Assembly: GCA_030432655.1 (NCBI GenBank)
Contig: JAUILA010000001.1
Coordinates: forward strand, 1-64,000
DNA: 64,000 nt
Direction: 5' to 3'
DNA from: Bacteroidia bacterium
GTDB taxonomy: Bacteria > Bacteroidota > Bacteroidia > Cytophagales > Cyclobacteriaceae
The notes under the pieces were generated by a model. The model did not search any database and was not told where the DNA came from. It was given only the letters and a program-made list of their open reading frames with translations. Below, piece by piece: positions 8,363 to 16,903 of the stretch. A program made the position numbers and the translations under genes. Position 1 is the stretch's first letter. The number at the start of each line of letters is the position of its first letter.

Positions 8363-9232
8363 TCACCGATCGTCCTTAGTTTGTTCCACCGGCACCACTT
8401 CAAACCCTTCCTTCTTAAGCAGTTCGAGTACGCCGTTATCCCCACCCAGGTGGGCGGCGCCGACGCCAAAGAATGTAGGCCCTTCTTTCATGAAATCCTC
8501 CATCCGGCTGATCCATTTCTGGTTCCGGTCCACAAGCATGATCTGTCCGAAATTACCGTACCCTTCCATTTCATCCATGGAATAGTCAAACAATGCCTGG
8601 GCATCGCCTTTCTTGTACATCTCCACTGTCTTCAGCAGCATCTCCTTTTGCTCGTCATACTCCTGGACAGATTCCAGCAGCATGGCCGCCTGCACGTCCA
8701 TGCCCAGCGAATCAATCGCGTCCATTTGCTCCTGGATGGTTTCGATGCCAAGTACTTCGACTCCTTCACTCTTCAGGTTCATCAGTTGCATTTCCATGGA
8801 AGCCGGCATGCATCCCAGGTACTGCATGTACATCATGCTCAGGAGGTAGAAAGGCTTGACGGTGTTCATCATCGCAACGGACTGACCGGTGGATTCTTTT
8901 ACGAATGCGTCGATCAGGGCATACTCATCTTCTGTATACAGCGACTTCAGGGTCTTGCCGGACTCCATCATCACGCCCGCCTGCATATCCTGCATCAAAT
9001 TCGGATCGTCTGTGTCCACTTCGAACACCACCTGTGAGGCCCCGGCTACCGCCTCCTTCAGTTCAGGGGAGAAATACAGTTCGTCCGGGCACATCAGGTG
9101 CACGGTCCCGAAAACATAGGAAGGTTCTTCCAGGCCGTTGCCGGAAATTTTGTAAAGCAATGTCCCGTCCTGGGCATGGGCAGCGGTGAATAATCCGCCG
9201 GCGAAAATCAATAATGTGGATAGAAGTTTCAT
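8363..9232 (-). CDS. TraB/GumN family secreted protein
   Basis: From the chosen start (ATG at 9230-9232) the protein opens with a signal peptide (MKLLSTLLIFAGGLFTAAHA) and then shows the TraB/PrgY/GumN hallmarks: LEEPSYVFGTVHLMCPDE near the N-terminus (the GxxH motif) and FFGVGAAHLGGDNGVLELL near the C-terminus (second histidine motif). The family includes the Tiki metalloproteases, so a metal-dependent peptidase is possible but unproven for bacterial members. Length of 289 aa is typical. An upstream in-frame ATG would add 58 residues that mask the signal peptide and was rejected. The frame on the opposite strand here is a histidine-rich mirror artefact. Confidence 0.85.
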   Translation of the reverse strand: MKLLSTLLIFAGGLFTAAHAQDGTLLYKISGNGLEEPSYVFGTVHLMCPDELYFSPELKEAVAGASQVVFEVDTDDPNLMQDMQAGVMMESGKTLKSLYTEDEYALIDAFVKESTGQSVAMMNTVKPFYLLSMMYMQYLGCMPASMEMQLMNLKSEGVEVLGIETIQEQMDAIDSLGMDVQAAMLLESVQEYDEQKEMLLKTVEMYKKGDAQALFDYSMDEMEGYGNFGQIMLVDRNQKWISRMEDFMKEGPTFFGVGAAHLGGDNGVLELLKKEGFEVVPVEQTKDDR

Positions 9233-9533
9233 ATGTTCAGTACGTTGATTCAAAATTGTATTCCTAAACTTATTTACTGCCGTCCACAATTGGTATAAGA
9301 AAATGATAAGTGAACTTATTTCATGATTATCGAAGCATTTGGCGGCTGTTGATTTCCAGCTATTTATTCTCCTTTTAGGATTAATCTCATATAAATTTGC
9401 AAGCATTTAATTATCAATTTTTTAGACTGAAAAATTATCTTCGTTCCGTTTTAATTAATCTTCCAATACCTTAAATTAATTGAGCTTCTTTCGAGGCATT
9501 TTAAATCCATTACTCAATTAGACTTTCTAATCT
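9233..9533. other. divergent promoter region, 301 bases
   Basis: AT-rich spacer between the TraB-like and leishmanolysin-like genes. The plus strand has TAAATTTG at 9392-9399, a perfect TAnnTTTG box, but no TTG at the usual distance upstream. It lies about 135 bases before the protease start and is a possible, unproven promoter. Confidence 0.4.
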
Positions 9534-10646
9534 ATGATTCTAATTCAACCTAAAAATGACAGGACTCCTGTGGGTCCTGCCAATGCTCAGGGAAAATCCC
9601 CGAGCCCGATTCTAACCAAATTCAAAACCACCTGCCGCGTTTTTGCCGCCGGTATTCTTGGAATGCTGCTGGTAACGGCCTGTTCGGAACAGGAAGATTC
9701 GCCGGTCGTACCTGGTGATCAGCAGCAGGCGGTTCGCCCCCTGTCTATTATCCCCCATCAGGGTGACCTGATAGAGATCAAAGGAGCAGACATGAAGAGC
9801 CTTGAGGGTGCTAAACAAAATCCGGATGATCTCGGACGCTTTGAAATCACTCTAGAATATGTAGTTCCGGTGACTGACCGACAGCGGGAAGTGTTTGAAG
9901 CAGCCGCCGAAAGATGGCAGCGAATTATCATCAAGGATGTACCTGCATTTACTGCCACGGGGACAGGTCTACCGTCGGCATTCACAGGTACTACTCCACC
10001 ATTGGTGGCGGCAGGAGAGACTGTTGACGACATTGTTATCGAAGTAGCCCTGGCACCGATTGATGGTCCCGGTGGTATTCTCGGACAAGCCGGTCCGCGT
10101 TTTGTGCGTACTTCTGACTTTCTTACGCTCTCCGGAGTGATGTTCTTCGATGTTGCTGATCTTCAGCTGCTGGAAGATTTCGACCTCTTCGAAGAAGTGA
10201 TTGTCCACGAAATGGGCCACGTGCTTGGTATCGGTACGCTCTGGGGATTCCCGCGCACACTGATCGATGGTACGGCGGCCGAGCCTTACTTTACCGGTAA
10301 GAAAGGTAACATCCACTGGAAACAGGAAGGTGGTACCGGCCTGTTGCCTATGGAAAATATGGGAGGCGGCGGAACGCGCTTCTCTCACTGGCGTGAATCC
10401 GTACTCGACAACGAGCTGATGACCGGTTTCCTGAACCTGGGCTACAATCCGCTGAGCCGCATTACAGCTGGTTCGGTGCGTGACCTGGGTTACGGTGCTG
10501 CTATTGTTGGCGATCAGTATGACCTGCCCAAAGGATCTCCTGGCGTGGAGCCCGAAGGCATGACGGCTGACGATGAAACCGAAGGACTCAACATAGCTGC
10601 TATGGAGACTCTCCTTGAACCGGTAGGAATTGTTACGGTGGAGTAA
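9534..10646 (+). CDS. leishmanolysin-like (M8-type) lipoprotein metalloprotease
   Basis: The zinc-binding motif HEMGHVLGIGTLW (around residues 226-238) is the HExxH metzincin signature followed by the GTLW typical of bacterial leishmanolysin-like proteins. A later RFSHWRES and DNELMTG supply the expected third histidine and the methionine-turn region. The N-terminus has a hydrophobic run ending in the lipobox LLVTAC, so the protein is probably an exported lipoprotein, although 49 residues before the cysteine is long and the true start may be further in. It should cleave proteins outside the cell or in the periplasm. The gene is single and has its own terminator. Confidence 0.85.
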   Translation: MILIQPKNDRTPVGPANAQGKSPSPILTKFKTTCRVFAAGILGMLLVTACSEQEDSPVVPGDQQQAVRPLSIIPHQGDLIEIKGADMKSLEGAKQNPDDLGRFEITLEYVVPVTDRQREVFEAAAERWQRIIIKDVPAFTATGTGLPSAFTGTTPPLVAAGETVDDIVIEVALAPIDGPGGILGQAGPRFVRTSDFLTLSGVMFFDVADLQLLEDFDLFEEVIVHEMGHVLGIGTLWGFPRTLIDGTAAEPYFTGKKGNIHWKQEGGTGLLPMENMGGGGTRFSHWRESVLDNELMTGFLNLGYNPLSRITAGSVRDLGYGAAIVGDQYDLPKGSPGVEPEGMTADDETEGLNIAAMETLLEPVGIVTVE

Positions 10647-10689
10647 TACCTGCTTAGCATTCTCCAACTAAAAAGGAGTTAGTTATAAG

Positions 10690-10721
10690 ACCCTGTTTGC
10701 CAATGGCGAGCAGGGTTTTTT
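10690..10721 (+). terminator. Rho-independent terminator after the M8-like protease
   Basis: ACCCTG and CAGGGT pair around a GCC-AAT-GGC inner stem, followed by TTTTTTA. It lies about 45 bases after the stop codon. Confidence 0.85.
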
Positions 10722-10790
10722 ATTAAAAAAAATCCATTGAGTAAAAATGGCAATGAAATTTATGACCTGATGAGGCTTGTTTTATATGTA

Positions 10791-11486
10791 TCAGTCCGAC
10801 TGAGCCTGATTTAGAATGAACCTGACCATAATGGAATATTCCAGGTTCAGTTTTTCAAAACTCACGTCCGGGGTTTCGTTAAAGTAGTTTACCTCCATGA
10901 GTACATTGGCTGGATTACTTTGAGGTCTAGGCCAGGTTTTACTAATTTCCTGGATATAAATGGCATTGCCAATCGATTGGCCGATTGCTACGGCCAAATC
11001 CCCGGCTTTTTTTCTGGCAGCTTCAATGGCCATAATTTTAACTTGTTGCCGGAAGTCCTCTAATTCTGAATGGTTTACATGGTCTATATCGATTTTTGAA
11101 ATATCAATTTTGCTTAACGCCTGCATAACAGATCCGGCCATAGCAGCCTCACGTACTTTTAGTACGAACGTCTTTCTTGTATTGATCTCTGTTCCAAAAA
11201 TCAGGTTATCAAAATTACTGGCCATGTCCCTTACGGTCAAATCCTCTGAAATATTGATATCTAATCGCTTTAATTGTTCCAGGAATTCCTTCTCTTTTTC
11301 TTCCATTGAATCCTTCCCCTTGAAGTCGTCTTCATCAAGCGTAATGCGGAGATAAATTTCATCCGGAGCCACTTTCATTTCTGCAGTTCCGGTGACTTCG
11401 ATATAGGGTTGATCAATGAAATTTTTTTCCTGGGCAAAACCAGGCAGGCTAGCGATGGATAGGATAAGGGCGAATAATTTTTTCAT
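10791..11486 (-). CDS. SIMPL domain (DUF541) secreted protein
   Basis: The start at 11484-11486 gives a signal peptide (MKKLFALILSIASLPGFAQ); an upstream ATG adds 30 residues that would bury it. The mature part opens with YIEVTGTAEMKVAPDEIYLRI, the standard entry of SIMPL/DUF541 proteins, and the C-terminal half carries the usual AARKKAGDLAVAIGQ helix and a short final strand. The family includes a periplasmic oxidative-stress protein of E. coli and a SIMPL signalling protein in animals; the molecular function is unclear. The gene is single, converging on the M8-like protease terminator. Confidence 0.85.
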   Translation of the reverse strand: MKKLFALILSIASLPGFAQEKNFIDQPYIEVTGTAEMKVAPDEIYLRITLDEDDFKGKDSMEEKEKEFLEQLKRLDINISEDLTVRDMASNFDNLIFGTEINTRKTFVLKVREAAMAGSVMQALSKIDISKIDIDHVNHSELEDFRQQVKIMAIEAARKKAGDLAVAIGQSIGNAIYIQEISKTWPRPQSNPANVLMEVNYFNETPDVSFEKLNLEYSIMVRFILNQAQSD

Positions 11487-11701
11487 TTGAATTGGTTTAT
11501 TATAATCAGACGGATCATTGTTAAGATCAATTGACAAATAAGACAAATTAATATAAGCAATCAAATGGGTCAGCAAGCACCTTATTGTTTTTCACGTTCT
11601 TTTGATACTCTGGACAAGCCAACCAGTTTCACCTTTCAACATGGCTTTTTATTTTATTAGTGATTATCGTATCTTCTCCCCGGTTTTAAATTCCGCTTAC
11701 C

Positions 11702-12145
11702 ATGAATATCCGTATGATGGTGTCCCTGTCCTTTATCATCATCAGCCTGGTGTTGGGCATTTTTTTCTTTTTGCAGATTGATTTTCCGGTCGGACTGGCT
11801 GATTATTTCGAACCCTCCTATTACCAGCAGTATGCCCCCCTGGCCATCAGCGTAGAATTATTCATTGCCGGCCTGTACCTGCTGATGCGAAATAATAAGG
11901 CCAATTTTACCCTGGCATTGTTCGGTTTCACCGCCCTGCTGGATCCGCTCTTTAACCTGACCGGACTATTCACGAGCCTGGTGCCACTCTACGCCACCAT
12001 AATATTCGTCCTGTGTGGTATCGCCGCGCTCTGGATCGCCTTTACCAATTCTTTCGGGACAGGCAAAATATCACCGGTCAGCGCGATAATCAGTTTTATC
12101 CTGGGTACGGCATTCGAACTGGTGTTCAATTACCTGTTCGTCTGA
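11702..12145 (+). CDS. four-span membrane protein, unknown
   Basis: Four hydrophobic helices cover most of the 147 residues (about 6-24, 46-63, 68-85 and 92-115, with a last one near 125-145). Loops are short and contain few charges. There is no recognisable domain; it resembles small DUF-type integral membrane proteins of Bacteroidota. It stands alone before the padR regulatory region. Codon use is GC-rich like the chromosome core. Confidence 0.6.
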   Translation: MNIRMMVSLSFIIISLVLGIFFFLQIDFPVGLADYFEPSYYQQYAPLAISVELFIAGLYLLMRNNKANFTLALFGFTALLDPLFNLTGLFTSLVPLYATIIFVLCGIAALWIAFTNSFGTGKISPVSAIISFILGTAFELVFNYLFV

Positions 12146-12201
12146 ATCCATCGCCCGGTATTTTCCTGCATAATGTCTGCTGAAGAAAATTTTATTTCAT
12201 A

Positions 12202-12267
12202 TACCTAAACCCATTAGGTAAAATATACGTAATTGCATTAGGTATATATACATAATCCCATTAGGTA
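12202..12267 (+). promoter_or_regulatory. three PadR-operator-like CATTAGGTA boxes
   Basis: CATTAGGTA occurs at 12212, 12236 and 12259, that is, every 23-24 bases, ending 7 bases before the padR start. The first box has its inverse partner TACCTAA at 12202-12208, making a TACCTAA-N5-TTAGGTA palindrome. Regular spacing close to two helical turns and position directly upstream of the regulator fit autoregulation by PadR. Confidence 0.7.
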
Positions 12268-12274
12268 AATTAAT

Positions 12275-12619
12275 ATGGCAAGCAAAACACTGGTCGCAGC
12301 TTCTTCCAAACCCATGGTTCTCTCGATTCTTTCCCACGGAAAAAGCTACGGATACCAGATCATCAAAAATGTGGAAAGCATCACCGGGGGTGAACTCGAA
12401 TGGACGGACGCCATGTTGTATCCGCTCCTGCACCGGATGGAGAAGGAGGGACTGATCTCGTCGGAATGGGTGGTGCTGGAGAATGGCAGGAAGCGGAAAT
12501 ACTACAGCCTGACCCCGGAAGGGAAGAAGGTGCGGGCCGAGGAGCAGCAGCAATGGGCCCGGGTTAACCAGGCGTTTACACAGCTTTGGTCGGGAAATGC
12601 AAAACTTGAAATCGGATAA
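12275..12619 (+). CDS. PadR family transcriptional regulator
   Basis: At 114 residues this is a short PadR protein: a winged helix with the family segment HGKSYGYQIIKNVESITGG, then LYPLLHRMEKEGLISSEWV and the wing NGRKRKYYSLTPEGKK. PadR repressors usually control transport or detoxification genes and are released by a small ligand. Here the target is probably itself and the permease gene that starts two bases after its stop codon; three operator-like boxes precede it. A PadR gene directly upstream of an orphan MacB-like permease is a common arrangement. Confidence 0.92.
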   Translation: MASKTLVAASSKPMVLSILSHGKSYGYQIIKNVESITGGELEWTDAMLYPLLHRMEKEGLISSEWVVLENGRKRKYYSLTPEGKKVRAEEQQQWARVNQAFTQLWSGNAKLEIG

Positions 12620-12620
12620 T

Positions 12621-15308
12621 ATGAAATTCAACCTGGAAGTCGCGGTGACCGAATGGCGCAGAAAAATGAGGTCACGGCCCGGCATTGAACCCGGCCATTT
12701 ACTGGAGATCGAAGAAAACCTGCGGGACCGGATCGATGATTATGTAGGGCAGGGGATGCCGGAAAAGGAGGCATTCGACAAGGCCGTGGGGAAGACCCTG
12801 GCAGATCCGGATGAATTGTCCGACGAATTTTTCCTGGCCGGCCGGGCACGACAGAAGATCAGCCGCCAGGCGCAGTTCATCGCTATGGCCCCCAATTACA
12901 TGAAGCTGGTGCTCCGGAATTTTATCCGCCGTCCCGTTTTTACGGCTATCCACGTGCTTGGCCTCATCGTGGGCCTGTCCTGTACCGGCATCATCGGCTT
13001 GTACCTTCACCACGAGCTTACTTATGACCGGTTTATTGAAAGTGCCGACCGGATCTACCGCCTGGGTATGAACTTCAGAGACCAGCAATACAGTCTGCTG
13101 CCGTTTGATCATTACATGGAATCATCCGCCCGGGAGCAGTCCGCCCAGGCGGAGGCCATTGCCAACCTGCCCGGAGTGGAGGCGGCCGGTCAGTTTTATA
13201 TGGATACGGACCCGGTGTATCTCCGGAACAACGACCGGAGGATCACCTCGGAGGCCAGTCTCTATACCAATACCCCGTCCGGATTTCACAACATCTTTCA
13301 GCTGGATTTCCTGGCCGGTGCCCCGGAGAATTTTGTGCGGGAACGCGAGGCGGTGTTGTTGACAGATCGAATTGCCGATCAACTGTTTCAGGAGGTGGAT
13401 GATTATTCGGAACTCATTGGCCGCGCCATCCTGATCCGGGAACGGGCTTTTGTAGTCCAGGGAGTGGTGAGGGACCTGCCGGATAATTCACATCTGTCGT
13501 TTGACCTGGTCGCGCGGGTGGACCGCCTCGAGACCTGGGGTGCCCGTACCTACGTGAAACTTACAGAGGGAACAGAGATGTCGAATACCGAACGTGCCCT
13601 CAATGACCAGATTGGCGCGATCATTCCATCACTTGAACGGGATGAATTGTTCGGGGGCTTGTACATGCTCCCCCTGACTTCCATTCACCTGACCGATGAC
13701 CAGCTCTATGAACTCAGGACCGCCGGGAATACGCGGTTGCTTTGGGCGTTCGGACTGGTCGGACTGGTGGTATTGCTGGTCACCCTGACGAATTACGCCA
13801 ACCTGGCCGTAGCCATGAATGCGCACCGGGACCGTGAGATCGGAATGCGTAAGGTACTCGGGGCACGTTCCCGGCAGATCTCCGTCCAGTTTCTCTTCGA
13901 ATCCCTGGTCCTGGCAGTGCTGATCTTTCCGCTGGTGCTGCTGATCATTGATCTGATCCTGCCGTCCTTCGGAAATATCCTTGGGGTGGATATTCAAAAC
14001 CTCTTTTTCCAGCAATGGTCCTTTGCCCTGCTGGCCCTGACAATCACCTTTATGATCTGTTTACTGGCCGGCATCTATCCGGCCTGGTTCCTATCGTCCA
14101 AACCCATTGGAAAACTGTTCAGCAAGAGCAGCTTTATCAGTCCGGATACCTCGTTCCCTGTGCGCAAGGTATTGATCGCGGTGCAGCTCGCCATGCTGAT
14201 CGGACTCATCAGCACCACCATCCTGGTGCATAGCCAGCTGGAACATTTGCAGAATGGCGATCCCGGCTTCCAGGCGGAGGGCGTGATGTACGTATCGAAT
14301 GTGCCGCTGGACGATATCCCTGCGTTCCGGTCCGCCCTGGCCACTGTGCCGGGGATTGAAAAGACCGGCGTGGGCAATCCACTTGTGAATGAACCCTTCA
14401 ACCAGCTGACCTGGAAGATCGAAGGCGGGAATACCATTTTCAATGATTCCTACACACTCTACATGGATTACGATGCGCTGGAAACTTATGGAATTACAGG
14501 CGTACGTGATTCGGTTCTGTTCACTGACTACCCGGAGAATGCCTTTCTGATCAACCAGTCCGCCGCGGAGAAGATCAGCCGAACCGAAGATGTTCCAATG
14601 GAGGACCTGGTGGGCAGGACGCTGATCATGGAGCCTGAATTCGAACGGGAAGACGGCAGCTTCGGGGTGCCTGTGACCATTGACGGAATTTTCCGGGATA
14701 TCCATTTATTCTCCTTCAGGTATTCCGTCGAATCCTATTTCATCCAGCTCAGCAAGACCCAGACCTGGGTGTCGAATATTGTGGTGCGTTACGACCCACG
14801 ATCCACAGGGGAAGTGATGGCGGCCGTGGAGGAGTTGTATGAGCGACTGGATGCAGAGGAACCGGTGTTAATTGAATTCCAGGAAGAGTTGCTGCGGGAA
14901 CGATACAGCAGTGAGGAGAGCCTGCAGTTTCTGACCCGCAGCCTGAGCATTCTGACAGTTGCTCTTGCGCTGATCGGATTGCTCGCATTCACCGCGTTCC
15001 TGACCGGTTTAAAGCAGAAAGAGATCGGGATCCGCAAAGTGCTCGGGGCAGGGTACAGCGACCTGGTCCGCCGTTTCACTTCCGAATACTTTGTACTCAC
15101 AGGAATCGGGATGCTTGCCGGCGGGTTGGCCTCGTTTTACCTGGTAGGAGAATGGCTCGGCGAATATGCCTACCGGATCGATATTACACCCTGGCCCTTC
15201 CTGGGGGCGGGTTTGCTGGTACTGGTGATGATCATCCTGATGGTCGGTCTTGTCACGCTTCACGCCTCTCGTCGAAATCCGGCGGAGGTGATTCGCAGTG
15301 ATCAGTAA
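12621..15308 (+). CDS. ABC transporter permease, orphan MacB/FtsX type with prefix domain
   Basis: About 895 residues. Residues 1-80 form a soluble helical prefix (permease prefix domain) with an acidic segment of the type LLEIEENLRDRIDDYV. Then come two MacB-type modules: a first transmembrane helix near residue 95, a periplasmic domain, an FtsX-like triple span starting after NYANLAVAMNAHRDREIGMRKVLGA, and a second copy ending with the repeated GIRKVLGA motif and three spans. No ATPase gene is nearby, as in duplicated orphan permeases. An upstream ATG at 12597 overlaps padR; ATG 12621, directly after the padR stop, is preferred. Such proteins move or sense envelope substrates, but the cargo is unknown. 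Confidence 0.88.
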   Translation: MKFNLEVAVTEWRRKMRSRPGIEPGHLLEIEENLRDRIDDYVGQGMPEKEAFDKAVGKTLADPDELSDEFFLAGRARQKISRQAQFIAMAPNYMKLVLRNFIRRPVFTAIHVLGLIVGLSCTGIIGLYLHHELTYDRFIESADRIYRLGMNFRDQQYSLLPFDHYMESSAREQSAQAEAIANLPGVEAAGQFYMDTDPVYLRNNDRRITSEASLYTNTPSGFHNIFQLDFLAGAPENFVREREAVLLTDRIADQLFQEVDDYSELIGRAILIRERAFVVQGVVRDLPDNSHLSFDLVARVDRLETWGARTYVKLTEGTEMSNTERALNDQIGAIIPSLERDELFGGLYMLPLTSIHLTDDQLYELRTAGNTRLLWAFGLVGLVVLLVTLTNYANLAVAMNAHRDREIGMRKVLGARSRQISVQFLFESLVLAVLIFPLVLLIIDLILPSFGNILGVDIQNLFFQQWSFALLALTITFMICLLAGIYPAWFLSSKPIGKLFSKSSFISPDTSFPVRKVLIAVQLAMLIGLISTTILVHSQLEHLQNGDPGFQAEGVMYVSNVPLDDIPAFRSALATVPGIEKTGVGNPLVNEPFNQLTWKIEGGNTIFNDSYTLYMDYDALETYGITGVRDSVLFTDYPENAFLINQSAAEKISRTEDVPMEDLVGRTLIMEPEFEREDGSFGVPVTIDGIFRDIHLFSFRYSVESYFIQLSKTQTWVSNIVVRYDPRSTGEVMAAVEELYERLDAEEPVLIEFQEELLRERYSSEESLQFLTRSLSILTVALALIGLLAFTAFLTGLKQKEIGIRKVLGAGYSDLVRRFTSEYFVLTGIGMLAGGLASFYLVGEWLGEYAYRIDITPWPFLGAGLLVLVMIILMVGLVTLHASRRNPAEVIRSDQ

Positions 15309-15382
15309 TCTGTAAGAGTATTTGTGAAAAATACAGATACGAATTAACGGCATATTAACACGTAAATAACTATCATTTAAAT

Positions 15383-15401
15383 CTGTAATCGTATATTACA
15401 G
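15383..15401 (+). promoter_or_regulatory. inverted repeat at the start of the 15403 gene
   Basis: CTGTAAT, five bases, ATTACAG is a perfect inverted repeat ending two bases before the ATG. As RNA it would hide the translation start; as DNA it could be an operator. A related ATCTGTA/TACAGAT pair lies just after the permease stop (15308-15340). Confidence 0.45.
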
Positions 15402-15402
15402 G

Positions 15403-16029
15403 ATGCTTCGTATTGGGAGGATATTTTTTGTACTCTTCTGCATGCAGGTCATCACGGCTTGTGACCTGTTTATCGGTGACCGTTGCGGTCCGTTTAACAA
15501 TACGCCGCTGAAAATATCAGGTTTACAACATGAGCTTGCCAGACATAGGCCGGGTGAGGAAGAGTTGATCCCGACCACGGAGGGCATTTTAATGGCAGAA
15601 GAATTCGGCATCCTGGTCCAGCTCGAAATTGAGTTGATCGTTCAGAATTCACATGACCGGGGCTCTTTAATCTCCTCCGCGTGGGCCTGTTCACCTCCTC
15701 CACCTGATCTGAGAGGGGGTATCGACTCGCTAAAGATTTATTCAAGCATACCCTATAAGGATGGATTGACGACCGATTCGGATCTGACCGGTTACTTTAA
15801 TGTCGTTAGGGCTGGTCTGACCCGCGGTTTTTTTCGCTCGCAGCTTCCGGCCACAGAGGTCTCCGAATTGTTTACTAATTATGAATTTACTTCGGGAATA
15901 TATCTCTTTCCTACCGAATCGCCCTCCGACGGCTTTGATAACGCTTCATTTCGCGTGGTCCTCTACCTAAGCGGGGAAGGACTGGAGACTGCTGAATTTA
16001 CCACCGCGCCAATTACCCTCTGGCCCTGA
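15403..16029 (+). CDS. lipoprotein, unknown function
   Basis: A signal sequence (MLRIGRIFFVLFCMQVITAC) ends in the lipobox ITAC with cysteine 20 as the lipid site. The mature domain of about 185 residues is beta-rich with a double proline run (CSPPPPDL) and two further cysteines that could form a disulfide. It resembles Bacteroidota lipoproteins of the DUF5034 type in overall pattern, but that is a weak match. It follows the permease by about 95 bases and is converged on by the NIPSNAP gene. Confidence 0.7.
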   Translation: MLRIGRIFFVLFCMQVITACDLFIGDRCGPFNNTPLKISGLQHELARHRPGEEELIPTTEGILMAEEFGILVQLEIELIVQNSHDRGSLISSAWACSPPPPDLRGGIDSLKIYSSIPYKDGLTTDSDLTGYFNVVRAGLTRGFFRSQLPATEVSELFTNYEFTSGIYLFPTESPSDGFDNASFRVVLYLSGEGLETAEFTTAPITLWP

Positions 16030-16042
16030 CAATATAAGCTAC

Positions 16043-16783
16043 TTACAATTGCGAATAAGGCAAGGGTTTCAGGAATACCCTGGTGATGTCATTCATGGCA
16101 TTGGCGTATTCGTCCAGCTTGATGATCCGCTGCCATTCCGGGTGCGGTCCGAATTTGGACCACGCCTCGTCATGTGCCGCGCGATCCTTGAAACCCAAAA
16201 GGTAGGTCAGGCAAGGCATCTGGTCGCCGGCTATATTGTACCCGAAGAATACTACAGGTAGACCCACCTCGTCGAATATGTCAAACTCGCTGTCATTGAA
16301 CATTTTCACCTTCCTGCGGAGTGCATCTTCATTTCGGCTTTCGTAGAGACGCAATTCGAACAGGGAGGCATTGTCTCGTTTGGTTAGGTCAGGAAAACCC
16401 GTCGTGGACATGATCAGGTCGGTGGCTATCCGTTTGAACGGGACCTGTTCTTCTGATGCTATAAAATAGGCTGAGGCATCTTCTTGGTAGGTTTCATCAT
16501 TATCCAATTCCTCTTTCGAGACCTGAAGTGCCTGGAGATCATCGTAGGCTATTAGCAGGTAAATCTTTTTGGGTAGAGCTTCCCCGGATTCTTCAAAGGC
16601 CCCTACATTTTCGATTCCCTGCCGATTCAGCGCAGGGATAAGGGCGTTTTCCAAATAAGTATGTAGAATGCCGGCATCCTTTCCGAATTCCATTTCGTAC
16701 GTGCGGAGTTCGTAGACCTGCGTTTGGGCGGAAAGGAATGAACATAAGGAAATGAGAAAGGCAACACAGATACAAAGCTTCAT
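16043..16783 (-). CDS. secreted NIPSNAP family protein
   Basis: A signal peptide (KLCICVAFLISLCSFLSAQ) is followed by two NIPSNAP-type ferredoxin-like domains. The first begins VYELRTYEMEFGKDAG, the second LFELRLYESRNEDALRRK; both carry the ELR-x-YE signature that defines the family. The tail contains WQRIIKLDEYANAMND, also typical. NIPSNAP proteins are structural alpha-beta barrels of uncertain function, often annotated in Bacteroidota as exported proteins next to sugar catabolism genes, which are not present here. Length (246 aa) suits a two-domain form. Confidence 0.88.
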   Translation of the reverse strand: MKLCICVAFLISLCSFLSAQTQVYELRTYEMEFGKDAGILHTYLENALIPALNRQGIENVGAFEESGEALPKKIYLLIAYDDLQALQVSKEELDNDETYQEDASAYFIASEEQVPFKRIATDLIMSTTGFPDLTKRDNASLFELRLYESRNEDALRRKVKMFNDSEFDIFDEVGLPVVFFGYNIAGDQMPCLTYLLGFKDRAAHDEAWSKFGPHPEWQRIIKLDEYANAMNDITRVFLKPLPYSQL

Positions 16784-16903
16784 TTATGGGTAATTTTACT
16801 TTCTAAGAGAAATATCTATAAAAACATATTACAAATAAGGCAAGTATTAATACTACTTAACGAGTGTATGAATCTATTCTTTTTTGAGATTCTTTATAAA
16901 TGA

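Noticed and set aside
8252-9037. Long plus-strand frame rich in histidine opposite the TraB-like gene
   Set aside because: It mirrors a real gene with a signal peptide and conserved motifs; the composition (HH and HL runs) is an artefact of the opposite strand.
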